From Schistocerca nitens (taxonomy: Eukaryota; Arthropoda; Insecta; Orthoptera; Acrididae): 64,000 bases of DNA. Positions 54,780 through 64,000 of this stretch are shown here, in pieces. Where the stretch lies: assembly GCF_023898315.1 (NCBI RefSeq), contig NC_064622.1:162770178-162834177 (forward strand), in the 5' to 3' direction. The position numbers were made by a program, and so were the translations under genes. The notes below the pieces were generated by a model. That model worked only from the letters and a program-made list of their open reading frames with translations, ran no database searches and was not told the origin of the DNA. Position 1 is the first letter of the stretch. The number at the start of each line of letters is the position of its first letter.

Positions 54780-55290
54780 AAAAAAAAAAAAAATTATTCC
54801 TACCAAATATAGCAACCAATGACGTTTACTTTAAGCGTCAACTTTCGATGTATTCATTCAATATCCATGTTTTCCGGCAAGATAATGCTTTTTTATGTCC
54901 ATCCTGAATGTATCGCGAAAAAGGGCGCTAAAGAAGTGACGTCATTACTTCTTCACTTCATCACTCATGTTGTGTATGAGGACATTGAAGAGCTCTACAT
55001 ATTTTCTAATTCTGTTGGTGGTCAAAATAAAAACTTCGTCTCTTTCCCCTTTATTCGTTACGTAACTCTCGATCAAATTCCACGGAGGTGACCGAAGAGA
55101 TGGGATACCTCCCAGTATCGTGTCGGACCTCATTTTGACCGACGTAGTGCAGCAACTCGACTTGGCACGCACTCAACAAATCGTTGTAAGTTCCCCGCAG
55201 AAATAGTGGGTAATGGTGCCTCTGTTTTTTTGAGTCGTCAGTATTCTGCCAAGAATTTCTCTCCTGTGCCAACATCATCTTCTCAGAGTA
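54780..55290 (+). pseudogene. Possible transposon-protein domain (DUF7869-like) fragment
   Basis: The frame at 54819-55091 reads IMLFYVHPECIAKKGAKEV, then LHFITHVVYEDIEELYIFSN and SVGGQNKNFVSFPFIRYV. The hydrophobic strand ending in FSN/FSD followed by GQNKN recalls a domain found in many insect transposon-like proteins, where the motif usually reads FSDSCPGQNKN. Function is not established; a DDE-like nuclease fold has been supposed. A shift follows at 55090 and the rest is unreadable. Only about 90 residues can be traced. Confidence 0.45.
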
Positions 55291-55670
55291 GCGCTTGCAA
55301 CCTACGTCCTCAATTATTTGCTCGATGTATGCTGATCTCCGTATTCCTCTTCAGATTTTAGCCTCATAGCTCCCTCTCATACCATAGAAATTACTCCGTG
55401 ATGTCTTAACAGATGTCCCTTCTTCTTGTCAATGTTTTCCATATATTCCTTTCTGGGCCGACTCTAAAGAGATCATCTTCATTGCATACCTTATCAGTCC
55501 ACCTACTTTTCAAGATTCTGCTGTAATACCACATCTCAAATGCTTAGATTCTCTTTTGTTCCAGTTTTCCCACAGTCCATGTTTCATTACCATGCAATGC
55601 TGTGCCCAAACATACATTATCAAAAATTTCTTCCCCAAATTAGGTCTATAATTGATATTAGTAGACTTAT

Positions 55671-55758
55671 CATGCGCCACGCGGGGTAGCCGCGCGCTAA
55701 GGCGCCTTGTCACGGTTCGCGTGGCTTTCCCCATCAGAGGTTCGAGTCCTCCCTCGGG

Positions 55759-55814
<56 letters not shown>

Positions 55815-55873
55815 GTCCTTAGTGTAAGTTAGTTTAAGTTAGATTAAGTAGTGAGTAAGCCTAGTAAGCCTAG
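55671..55873 (+). mobile_element. tRNA-derived SINE (head variant C) with long (GT)n
   Basis: Head GCGCCACGCGGGGTAGCCGC, box B GGTTCGAGTCC, a (GT)n run at about 55761-55814 and body GTCCTTAGTGTAAGTTAG. Flanked by a worn duplication ATATTAGTAGACTT / TATTAGTAGGCTT. It ends early, without the usual tail. Confidence 0.85.
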
Positions 55874-56388
55874 TATATTAGTAGGCTTATTTTGCTGCAT
55901 AGGTAGCAGAATTCGTTAACTTCAGCTACTTCGTGATCATCAATCTTCATGTGAACTTACTCGCTGTTCTCATTTCTCCTACCCCTCATTACTTTCGTCT
56001 TTCTTCGATTTACTCTCATTCCCTATTCTGTACTCATTAGACTGTTAATTTCATTCAGAAGAGTCTGCAATTCTTCCTCACTTTCACTCAAGATAGCAAT
56101 GTCATCAGCGAATCGTATCATTGAAGTAATTTCACCTTGAATTTTAATTCCACTCCTGAACTTTTCCTTTATTTTCATCATTGCTTCTTCGATGTATGGA
56201 TCGAATAGCAGGGGTGAAAGATTACATCCCTGCTTTGCAGCCTTTTTAATCAGAGCATTTCGTTCTTTGTCTTCCATTCTTATTGTTCCCTCTTGGCTCC
56301 TGTACATGCTGAATATTATCCTATTTCCCTATTCCTTATCCCTATCTTTCGCTGAAGTTCGAACGTCTTTCAGCATGTCGAATGCTTT

Positions 56389-56438
56389 GATTGGTTGATT
56401 TGGAGAAGGGAACCAAACAGCAAGGTCATCGTCCCCAA
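56389..56438 (-). mobile_element. 50-bp SINE tail insertion
   Basis: Fifty bases (GATTGGTTGATTTGGAGAAG ... GGTCATCGTCCCC) sit between perfect 11-bp duplications TCGAATGCTTT (56378-56388 and 56439-56449). They match the 3' tail of a common SINE (CCGATGACCT...TTTGGTCTC on the minus strand). Confidence 0.8.
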
Positions 56439-56928
56439 TCGAATGCTTTTGTAAGGTCGACAAATTCTATGAACGTGTCTTGATTTTTCTTCAGTCTTGC
56501 TTCCTTTACGATCCCCAATGTCTGAATTGTCTCCCTGGTGCTTTTATCTTTCCTAAAGTCAAACTGATCGTCATCCATCATATCCTCTATTTTCTTTTCC
56601 ATTTTTCCGTATATTATTATTCTTGTCAACAACTTGGATGCATGAGCTGTTACGCTGATTGTGCGATAATCCTCGCTATGGTCAGCCCCTGCAGTCTCAG
56701 GAATTGTGCGGATGATGTTTTCCCGAAATCAGATGGTATATGGCCAGACTCATACATTCTACACACCAATGTGAATAGTCATTTTGTTGACACATACCCC
56801 AATGATTTTAACGGAATATTATCAGTCCCTTCTGCTGTATTTGAGCTTATGTCCTCCAAAGCTCTTTTAAATTGTGGTTCTAATACTGGATCCCCTATAT
56901 CTTCTGTATCGAGTTCTGTTTCTTTTTC

Positions 56929-57089
56929 GGCTCCCCGCTGTCAGAGGTTCGAGTCCTCCCTCGGGTGTGAGTGCGTGTGTCGTCCTCAGCGTAAGTTAGT
57001 TTAAGTTAGACGAAGTAGTGTGTAAGCTTAGGGCCCGATGACATCAGCAGTTTGGTCCCGTAAGACCTTACCACAAATTTCCAAATATT
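56929..57089 (+). mobile_element. 5'-truncated SINE (variant C)
   Basis: Starts GGCTCCCCGCTGTCAGAGG, carries box B GGTTCGAGTCC and ends ACCTTACCACAAATTTCC. A perfect 12-bp duplication TGTTTCTTTTTC flanks it (56917-56928 and 57090-57101). Confidence 0.9.
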
Positions 57090-58689
57090 TGTTTCTTTTT
57101 CTATCACATCATCAGACAAGTCTTCCCCCTCATAGAGACCTTCAAAGCACTCTTTCCACCTGTCTGCTCTCTCCTCTGTATCTAACAGTGGAATTCCCCT
57201 TGCACTCTTGATGTTACCATCCTTGCTTTTAATTCACCAAAGGTTGTTTTGTCTGTTCTGTATACTGTATCCGTTCTTCTGACAGTAATTTCTTTTCGAT
57301 TTCTTCACATTTTTCATGAAGCCATTTTGCCTTAACTTCCCTGCACTTCCGATTTATTTCATTCCTAAATTACTTGTATTCCTGTATTTCTCAAAAAAAT
57401 TTTGTACTTCCTTCTTTAATCGATGAGCTGAAGTGTTTCTTATGTTACCCAAGGTTTCTTCGCAATTGCCTTCTTTGTACCTATGTTCTTCTTTCCAACT
57501 TCTGTGATACCCATTTTCAGAGATGTCCATTCCTCTTCAAGTGAATTGTGTGCTGAGCTATTCCTTATCGCAGTATCTGTAGCCTTAGGGAACATCAAGC
57601 GTATCCCTTCATTTCTTAGTGCTTCAGTATCCCACTTCTATGCACAATGATTCTTTCTGACTAGTCTCTTGAACTCCAGTCTAATCTTCATCACAAGTGT
57701 CTGTATCTGCTCCTGGGTACGCCTTACAATCCAGTATATGATTTCGGAATCTCTGTCTGACCATGATGTAAAATGAAACCATTCCGTATCTCCCAGCCTT
57801 TTCCAAGTATACCTCCTCCTCTTGTGATTCTTTAACACAGTATTCGCTGTTACCAGCTTATTAGTCTTTCTCATTCCTACTACCAAGCCTATATTCTCCA
57901 GTAACACTTTCTTCTACTCCTTCCCCTACAACCGTATTCCAGTCCCCCGTGACTATCAGAATTTCTTTCCCTTTACGTACTGAATTACCCATTTAATATC
58001 CTAATATACTTTCTCTATCTCTTCATCTTCAGATTTCGACGTGAGCATGAACACCTGAACTATCGTTGTGTCTGTTTGCTGTCGATTCTGATAAGAAGAA
58101 ACCTATCACTGAACTGTTCACAGTGAATCACTCTCCGCCCCACCTTCTTATTCATAAAGAATCCTACTACTGCTGCTTATATTATCCGACCAGAAATATT
58201 CTTTTTTCCATTTCACTACACTGACCTTCACTATATCAAGAGTCAGCCAAAGCATTTCCCGTTTCAGATTTTCTAGCTTCCCTATCACGTTCAAAGTTCT
58301 GACATTCAACGCCTCGACTCGTAGAACGTTAACCTTTTTCTCATAGTCACCTTCCCGTTGGCAGGCTCCTTGAAGACTTCCGAACGGGGGATTAGTCCGG
58401 AATCTTTTGACAAAGAAGATATCATCACGACAGTTATCAAATTACAGGCGACATGTCCTGTGGATACACATTATGTGTCTTTAATACAGTAGTTTCCTTT
58501 GCTCTCTGCACCCTCATGTCGCTGATCATTTCCGCCTTTGGGGGCAGTTTTACACCCCAAGGGCAAGAGAGCGCCTGAACCTCTGTCCGTTCCTCTGCCT
58601 TCTTTGACAAGACTGTTGGCAGAACGAGGGTGATTTCTCATGCCTGAAGTCCTCAGCCGCCATTTCTGATAATTTTTATTCGAAGTTTA

Positions 58690-58770
58690 AGCAGTGGCTT
58701 GGCTCGAACCCGGGACCAATGACGTTTTGATTACGAATCAGAGACGCTACCCGTAGATCACTTTCTTCCT
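58690..58770 (-). repeat. tRNA-like segment in the RTE 5' leader
   Basis: The minus strand reads GTGATCTACGGGTAGCGTCT ... CCCGGGTTCGAGCC, with box A- and box B-like words spaced as in a tRNA. It lies in the 5' leader of the RTE copy. It is not a functional tRNA gene: no closing acceptor stem is seen. Confidence 0.55.
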
Positions 58771-58879
58771 CCAAAGGAACCCTTCTGGCGCCCAAACGGA
58801 GGGTTGGGGCAAAGTGGGCAGTGGTCGCAACCTGAGACCTGGCCACCAAGTCCCGTTCTCTCCAGGAACCAAGGAAAGC

Positions 58880-59600
58880 ATATGGAACTTTCTATAGAGT
58901 TACAAAGAATATCAATGATTTACTTATTGATTATGTTTCCTTCTTTTGCATTTTTATTTTTTAATTATTATTAATACCACCGAGAGTAGTAGGAAACGGA
59001 TGTTGCAAGGAGGAGTGAGCGCCAAGTCGCCGGACTCGGTGAGGCTGTCGATGCATAGTTTTACCGGGAAAAATATTATGATGACCAGAGAAGAGTGGAA
59101 AAAGCGTCGATCAACTTCTCATTGCAGTAATACGCCAACTCTGAGATAGGTTTAGACGAGACTACAAAGGAAATTAGAGAAAAATTGTCTGAATTTGGGA
59201 TTGCAGACAACTGCACAATGGCGTTCTTTATGGAAGTGCCAAAAATCAAGGACATCTTTCTCGGCGTCAGCAGACAAGTAGTGACCTGCGTGTCCACAAA
59301 TCCGCTTCCTGGATCTAGTCTTCGTTTGTGGGAAGTATCCGGAGTCCGGAAGTAGGAGCACGCGAGGAGGTCTCTCAATAGGAGCCATACGGGTAATTAG
59401 CGCCAGCATGTGTCGCAACAACAAACAGACACCTGCCGTCGATCCGCACAGCAGGCGATGCTCGTCCGTGTCCAGAACATCACGCGCGACACGCGATGGG
59501 GTGTCTGCAAGGTGAATCTTGTGAAGTTATGACGGGCATACTTGCTTCCCATTGACTATAAGGTACGATGCAGACTGGACGTCAGTGGAAAAGTAAGGGG
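58880..59600. other. Unassigned stretch
   Basis: Nothing firmly recognised. It may be the 3' end of the L1/Tx1-like element that follows on the minus strand. Confidence 0.35.
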
Positions 59601-61450
59601 TGCACACAGACCGCCAGCCCGCATGCCAGTCGACTTGAGGATGCTTCCCATCAATCACATTCGCTGAAGAAAATCACAGATCGCCTTCATGGATGTCAAA
59701 CACATTGACGGTACTGCAGTAGGGACACAGCTAAGTTCGAGGAAAAAATGGTGGAAGTAAAGGAAGGGTGGCCGGAGATCCGAAAGCTGGATAGGAGCTG
59801 AGAGGGATTGTGGTGCACGGGCCTCCGGCACCAGGCAGCATATAGGACTACAGCAGCACAGCACCATTTCAGAGCCGAGGAAAAGGGCTATCGCTCCGTC
59901 GAGGACATGATACAGTACAGACCTAAACCGTTCCCACACCACGGGAGGGTGAGGGTCTCGTACCTTAATTTGAATAGCGTGTCATGGCAAACATTTGAAC
60001 CCAATGCCGCTAGCATGCAGCGGCCGATAGACGGCGTAATTAGTAGTGTCTTTGCCACGTGGGGGACACGCGACGCCAGACAGACATTTACATATTGTGT
60101 CCGCTGCAGAAGGTCAAGGAGCCCGTAAACGATGGTCTAGGAACCCAGATTGACATTGGGCCAGTAGTTGCCGGCAGCTGAGGGCAATCGTGCACCACAG
60201 ATCACTTGCGAAATCGAGTCGTAAGCATCAGGTAGTAGCAGCTACAAACAATGGAGCAGCGCTGTCTGCAGGAAGCCTCCCGCCTATAGCCTTGGTACCC
60301 AATTTGCGGACGTTGAGGCAGTTACCAGAAGCTTCGCCGTATGTGGTAAACCTATGCCAGTGACTCCCTGACCTCAGCACCGCTACGAAAAACGATGACG
60401 ACATCGTCTGCATCGGCAGTGCAGCTCAATACATGGCCACTGAGAGACATCCCAGACAGGCATTGATGGAGGCCGCAGACGAAAGGTTCCGTGGCAAAAG
60501 CATACAACAGTGCAGAGAGCGAGCAGCCTTGACACACCGAACGACGGACAAAGATAGGAGTTAGTCAGCCATTGTAGAGTACACGGAATGTAACTCCACG
60601 AAGGAGACGCATTACGACGGCGACAGTAGTAGTAGAGTATCCCATATTGTGGAACACCCCTTCCGCATAGTTGTGATGGGCCCAATCGAATGGCTGGCCG
60701 AAGTCAAGTCCACGCACATGACCAGAGTGAGCAAGAGTGCTTAAGTCCTGATAGCGACAGAGGGCAGTGCGGATGTTATTAGCACCTCCCAAAAATGTTT
60801 GATCAGCGGCAACCACGTTCCGCGCCGTCATTTTAAACCGTGCAGCCAGCAGCCGGGTAGAGATCTTCGTGTTGCTGTTGAGCAACGTCAAGGGACGATA
60901 ATCGCACGTCTGTGATGTACCCTGATGCTTGTGGATGGCAACGAGGAAACCGTTGAGAAGACCGTCTGGGATCTGCACGAGAGGCGACATAAGGTTCCGA
61001 GAAATTTCCGTCCACACTGGCGCCGTTAGGAGACGAATCGTCCGATAAAACTATAGTGGGAGGCTGTCAGGACCAGATGACATCATGGGCCTCGTCCTCA
61101 TTGACATCGGCAGGCAGATCCATCTCCAGGTAACAAGCCACAGAAGAGTCACGAGACTGCCGTAATGTTGGCAGCGTTGTGACGTTGTGCAGAGTACAGC
61201 ATAACATAATGTAAGTGGAGCCCCTCCTCCCCCCCCCCCCCATGAACCATGGACCTTGCCGTTGATGGAGAGGCTTCCGTGCCTCAGCGATACAGATAGC
61301 CGTACCGTAGGTGCAACCACAACGGAGGGGTATCTGTTGAGAGGCCAGACAAACGTGTGGTTCCTGAAGAGGGGCTTGTAACATTAACCAAAACGGCCTT
61401 GCTGTGCTGGTACTGCGAACGGCTGAAAACAAGGGGAAACTACAGCCGTA
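59600..61450 (-). pseudogene. L1/Tx1-like non-LTR reverse transcriptase fragment
   Basis: The minus strand at 60565-61017 encodes GFLVAIHKHQGTSQTCDYRP, LTLLNSNTKISTRLLAARFK and DQTFLGGANNIRTALCRYQD. A worn LDFGQPFDWAHHNY (first catalytic region) follows, then MGYSTTTVAVVMRLLRG. After a stop, SVCQGCSLSALLYAFATEP and ADADDVVIVFRSGAEV (YADD worn to ADADD) lie at 60352-60537. The RPLTLLNxxxKI and RQGCPLSxLLYAxxxEP forms are typical of the L1/Tx1 group, unlike the Jockey, CR1 and RTE copies nearby. Downstream the reading fades through frameshifts to about 59600. Upstream, DEAHDVIWS near 61070-61090 is the segment before the polymerase. A C run lies near 61231-61241. Confidence 0.7.
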
Positions 61451-61488
61451 ATTTTTCCCGAGGGCATTCAGCTTTACTATATTGTTAA

Positions 61489-64000
61489 ATGATGATGGCG
61501 TCCTCTTGGGTAAAATATTTCGGAGGTAAAATAGTCCCCCATTCGGATCACCGGGCGGGGACTAGTCAGGAGGACGTTGTTATCAGGAGAAAGAAAACTG
61601 GCGTTCTACGGGTCGGAGCGTGGAATGTCAGATCCCTTAATCGGGCAGGTAGGTTAGAAAATTTAAAAACGGAAATGGATAGGTTAAAGTTAGATGTAGT
61701 GGTAATTAGTGAAGTTCGGTGGCAGGAGGAACAAGACTTCTGGTCAAGTGAATACAGGGTTATAAATACAAAATCAAATAGGGGTAATGCAGGAGTAGGT
61801 TTAATAATGAATAAAAAAGTAGGAATACGGGTAAGCTACTACAAACAGCATAGTGAACGCATTATTGTGGCCAAGATAGTTACGAAGTCCATGCCTACCA
61901 CCGTAGTACAAGTTTATATGCCAACTAGCACCGCAGATGACGAAGAGACTGATGAAATGTATGATGAGATAAAAGAAATTATTCAGATAGTGAAGGGAGA
62001 CGAAAATTTAATAGTCATGGGTGACTGGAATTCGATAGTAGGAAAAGGAAGAGAAGGAAACGTAGTAGGTGAATATGGAATGGGGTTAGGGAATGAAAGA
62101 GGAAGCCGCCTGGTAGAATTTTGCACAGAGCATAACTTAATTATTGCGAACACTTGGTTCAAGAATCACAAAAGAAGGTTGTATACATAGAAGAAGCCTG
62201 GAGATACTGACACGCTTCAGACAGATTATATAGGGGTGAGACAGAGATTTACGAACCAGGTTTTATATTTTAGGACATTTCCAGGGGCAGATGTGGACTC
62301 TGACCACAATCTATTGGTTATGAACTGTAGATTAAAACTGAAGAAAGTCCAAAAAGGTGGGAATTTAAGGAGACGGGATCTGAATAAATTGAAAGAACCA
62401 GAGGTTGTAGAGAGTTTCAGGGAGAGCATTAGGGAACGATTGACAAGAATGGGTGAAAGAAATACAGTAGAAGAAGAATGGGTAGCTTTGAGAGATGAAA
62501 TAGTGAAAGCAGCAGAGGATCAAGTAGGTAAAAAGACGAGAGCTAATAGAAACCCTTGGGTAACAGAAGAGATACTGAATTTAATTGATGAAAGGAGAAA
62601 ATATAAAAATGCAGTAAATGTAGCAGGCAAAAAGGAATACAAACGTGTGAAAAATGAGATCGACAGGAAGTGCAAAATGGCTAAGCAGGGTTGGCTACAG
62701 GGCAAATGTAAGGATGTAGAAGCATGTATCACTAGGAGTAAGATAGATACTACCTACAGGAAAATTAAAGAGACCATTGGAGAAAAAAGAACCACTTGCA
62801 TGAATATCAAGAGATCAGATGGAAACCCAGTTCTAAGCAAAGAAGGGAAAGCAGGAAGGTGGAAGGAGTATATAGAGGGTCTATACAAGGGCGATGTACT
62901 TGAGGACAATATTATGGAAATGGAAGAGGAGGTAGAAGAAGATGAAATGGGAGATATGATACTGCGTGAAGAGTTTGACAGAGCACTGAAATAGCTAAGT
63001 CGAAACAAGGCCCCAGGAGTAGGCAACATTCCATTAGAACTACTGATAGCCTTGGGAGAGCCAGTCCTGACAAAACTCTACCATCTGGTGAGCAAGATGT
63101 ATGAGACAGGCGAAATACCCTCAGACTTCAAGGAGAATATAATAATTCCAATCCCAAAGAAAGCAGGTGTTGACAGATGTGAAAATTACCGAACTATCAG
63201 TATAATAAGCCACGGCTGCAAAAGACTGACGCGAATTCTGTACAGACGAATGGAAAAGCTAGTAGAAGCCGACCTAGGGGAAGATCAGTTTGGATTCCGT
63301 ATAAATATTGGAACACATGAGGCAATAGTGACCTTACGACTTATCTTAGAAGCTAGATTAAGGAAAGGCAAACCTACGTTTCTAACATTTGTAGACTTAG
63401 AGAAAGCTTTTGACAATGTTACTGGAATACTCTGTTTCAAATTCTGAAGGTGGCAGGGGTAAAATACAGGGAGCGAAAAGCTATTTACAATTTGTACAGA
63501 AACCAGATGGCAGTTATAAGAGTTGAGGGGCATGAAAGGGAAGCAGTGGTTGGGAAAGGAGTGAGGCAGGGTTGTAGCCTATCCCCGATGTTATTCAATC
63601 TGTATATTGAGCAAGCAAAAAAGGAAACAAAATAAAAATTCGGCGTAGGAATTAAAATCCATGGTGAAGAAATAAAAACTTTGGGGTTTGCCGATGGCAT
63701 CGTAATTCTGTTAGAGACAGCAAAGGACCTGGAAGAGCAGTTGAACGGAATGGACAGTGTCTTGAAAGGAGGATGTAAGATGAACGTCAACAAAAGCAAA
63801 ATGAGGATAATGGAATGTAGTCGAATTAAATCGGGTGATGCTGCGGGAATTAGATTAAGAAATGAGACGCTTAAAGTAGTAAATGAGTTTTGCTATTTGG
63901 GGAGCAAAATGACTCACGATGGTCGAAATAGAGAGGATATAAAATGTAGACCGGCAATGGCAAGGAAAGCGTTTCTGAAGAAGAGAAATTTGTTAACATC
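61489..64000 (+). mobile_element. RTE-like element running off the window
   Basis: Coding sequence begins near 61489 and continues beyond 64000. It is closely related to the copy at 28203-30022. The true 5' end is uncertain; the words CCCCCATTCGGATCACCGGG at 61538-61557 are typical leader sequence of RTE relatives. Confidence 0.85.
61489..64000 (+). pseudogene. RTE endonuclease and reverse transcriptase with three stops and one frameshift
   Basis: One frame runs from 61489 to 63447 with two TAG stops (62188-62190 and 62992-62994). The endonuclease shows LRVGAWNVRSLNRAGRLENL, ISEVRWQ with the catalytic Glu, VVQVYMPTS, LIVMGDWNSIVGKG and DVDSDHNLLV with the final His. The polymerase shows LSRNKAPGVGNIPLELL, PSDFKENIIIPIPKKAG, GEDQFGFRINIG and TFVDLEKAFDNV. 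A one-base loss near 63420 shifts to MAGVKYRERKAIYNLYRNQM and GVRQGCSLSPMLFNLYIEQA. A TAA at 63633-63635 follows, then LGFADGIVIL, where the second catalytic Asp is Gly. The C-terminal NEFCYLGSKM is reached before the window ends. Confidence 0.9.

Larger units (their letters stand above)
55420..58335 (-). pseudogene. RTE endonuclease and reverse transcriptase, many lesions
   Basis: At 58000-58330 the minus strand encodes an APE endonuclease: VEALNVRTLNVIGKLENLKR, VVKWKKEYFWSD, TTIVQVFMLTSKSEDEEIEK and ILIVTGDWNTVVGEGVEE with the conserved GDWN. RFRNHILDC follows near 57730. The polymerase includes a worn EDQFGFRK-like box near 56560 (DDQFDFRKDKSTRETIQTL), FIEFVDLTKAFDWG near 56440, CNLSPLLFDPYIEEAM near 56200 and MIRFADDIAILSES near 56090-56130 with an intact FADD. 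The C-terminal part is at 55420-55660. Dozens of stops and shifts show age. Confidence 0.8.
55297..58870 (-). mobile_element. RTE-like element, nearly full length but decayed
   Basis: The 3' end is near 55297 (GCTTGCAACCTACGTCCTC on the plus strand). Coding sequence runs on the minus strand up to about 58335. A 5' untranslated region reaches about 58870. Three small insertions (55671-55873, 56389-56438 and 56929-57089) interrupt it. It is a different subfamily from the copies at 28203 and 61489. Confidence 0.8.

Noticed and set aside
1..64000. CRISPR array, operon, bacterial promoter or phage features
   Set aside because: The repeat types, SINEs and retroelements are eukaryotic. No regularly spaced short repeats with unique spacers occur.
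1..64000. Spliced host gene exons
   Set aside because: I looked for conserved protein segments outside the mobile elements and recognised none. Absence cannot be proven without RNA or homology searches.

Overview
This window looks like repeat-dense, non-coding DNA from a large insect genome. I find no host protein-coding gene, no true tRNA or rRNA gene and no CRISPR array. Several SINEs match what I know as abundant Schistocerca (locust) repeats, such as the tail reading GGTTCAAATGGCTCTGAGCA. Together with the mix of mariner, Tc1, RTE, CR1/Jockey and Ty3/gypsy copies, this suggests an acridid grasshopper. The species is an inference. The repeat content is seen directly.

Layout. 0-5.3 kb: decayed Ty3/gypsy gag-protease on the minus strand, then a CR1-like fragment with an esterase-type ORF1. 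5.3-8.6 kb: a gypsy LTR split by a mariner-family element, itself split by a 5'-truncated non-LTR element. 10.5-18.2 kb: a minus-strand gypsy polyprotein (RNase H, integrase zinc domain, core, GPY/F tail) broken by a non-LTR element that holds a Tc1 element that holds two nested SINEs. It is also broken by an RTE copy holding an apparently intact mariner (14906-16244). A short DD41D-type element and a second gypsy LTR follow. 18.2-20.6 kb: a CR1-like copy split by an insert that carries a 172-bp tandem repeat. 20.6-30 kb: SINEs, two worn Tc1 copies and an RTE copy. 30.8-33.9 kb: a TTAA-flanked DNA transposon split by a Tc1-type element with an intact 340-codon transposase. 35.4-43.1 kb: two diverged 1.2-kb segments in inverted orientation, one carrying a 5S-rRNA-derived SINE, with a Jockey/CR1-group fragment between them. 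43.4-46.7 kb: a non-LTR fragment, a SINE, a MITE with a hairpin and a Tc1 pseudogene. 47.15-54.48 kb: a long-TIR DD41D-type transposon carrying a nearly intact 5.3-kb Jockey-like element and two SINEs. 54.8-64 kb: a transposon-domain fragment, two RTE copies and an L1/Tx1-like fragment.

The genes do not form a host pathway. They are autonomous and non-autonomous transposons, and the nesting plus target-site duplications gives a relative insertion order. The youngest-looking protein-coding copies are the mariner, the Tc1-type element at 31848-33269, the Jockey-like element (one stop in ORF2, one suspected frameshift in ORF1) and its DD41D host (one stop). I did not find an undescribed host system. 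The least explained structures are the inverted 1.2-kb segments, the 172-bp array insert and the modular SINE family.
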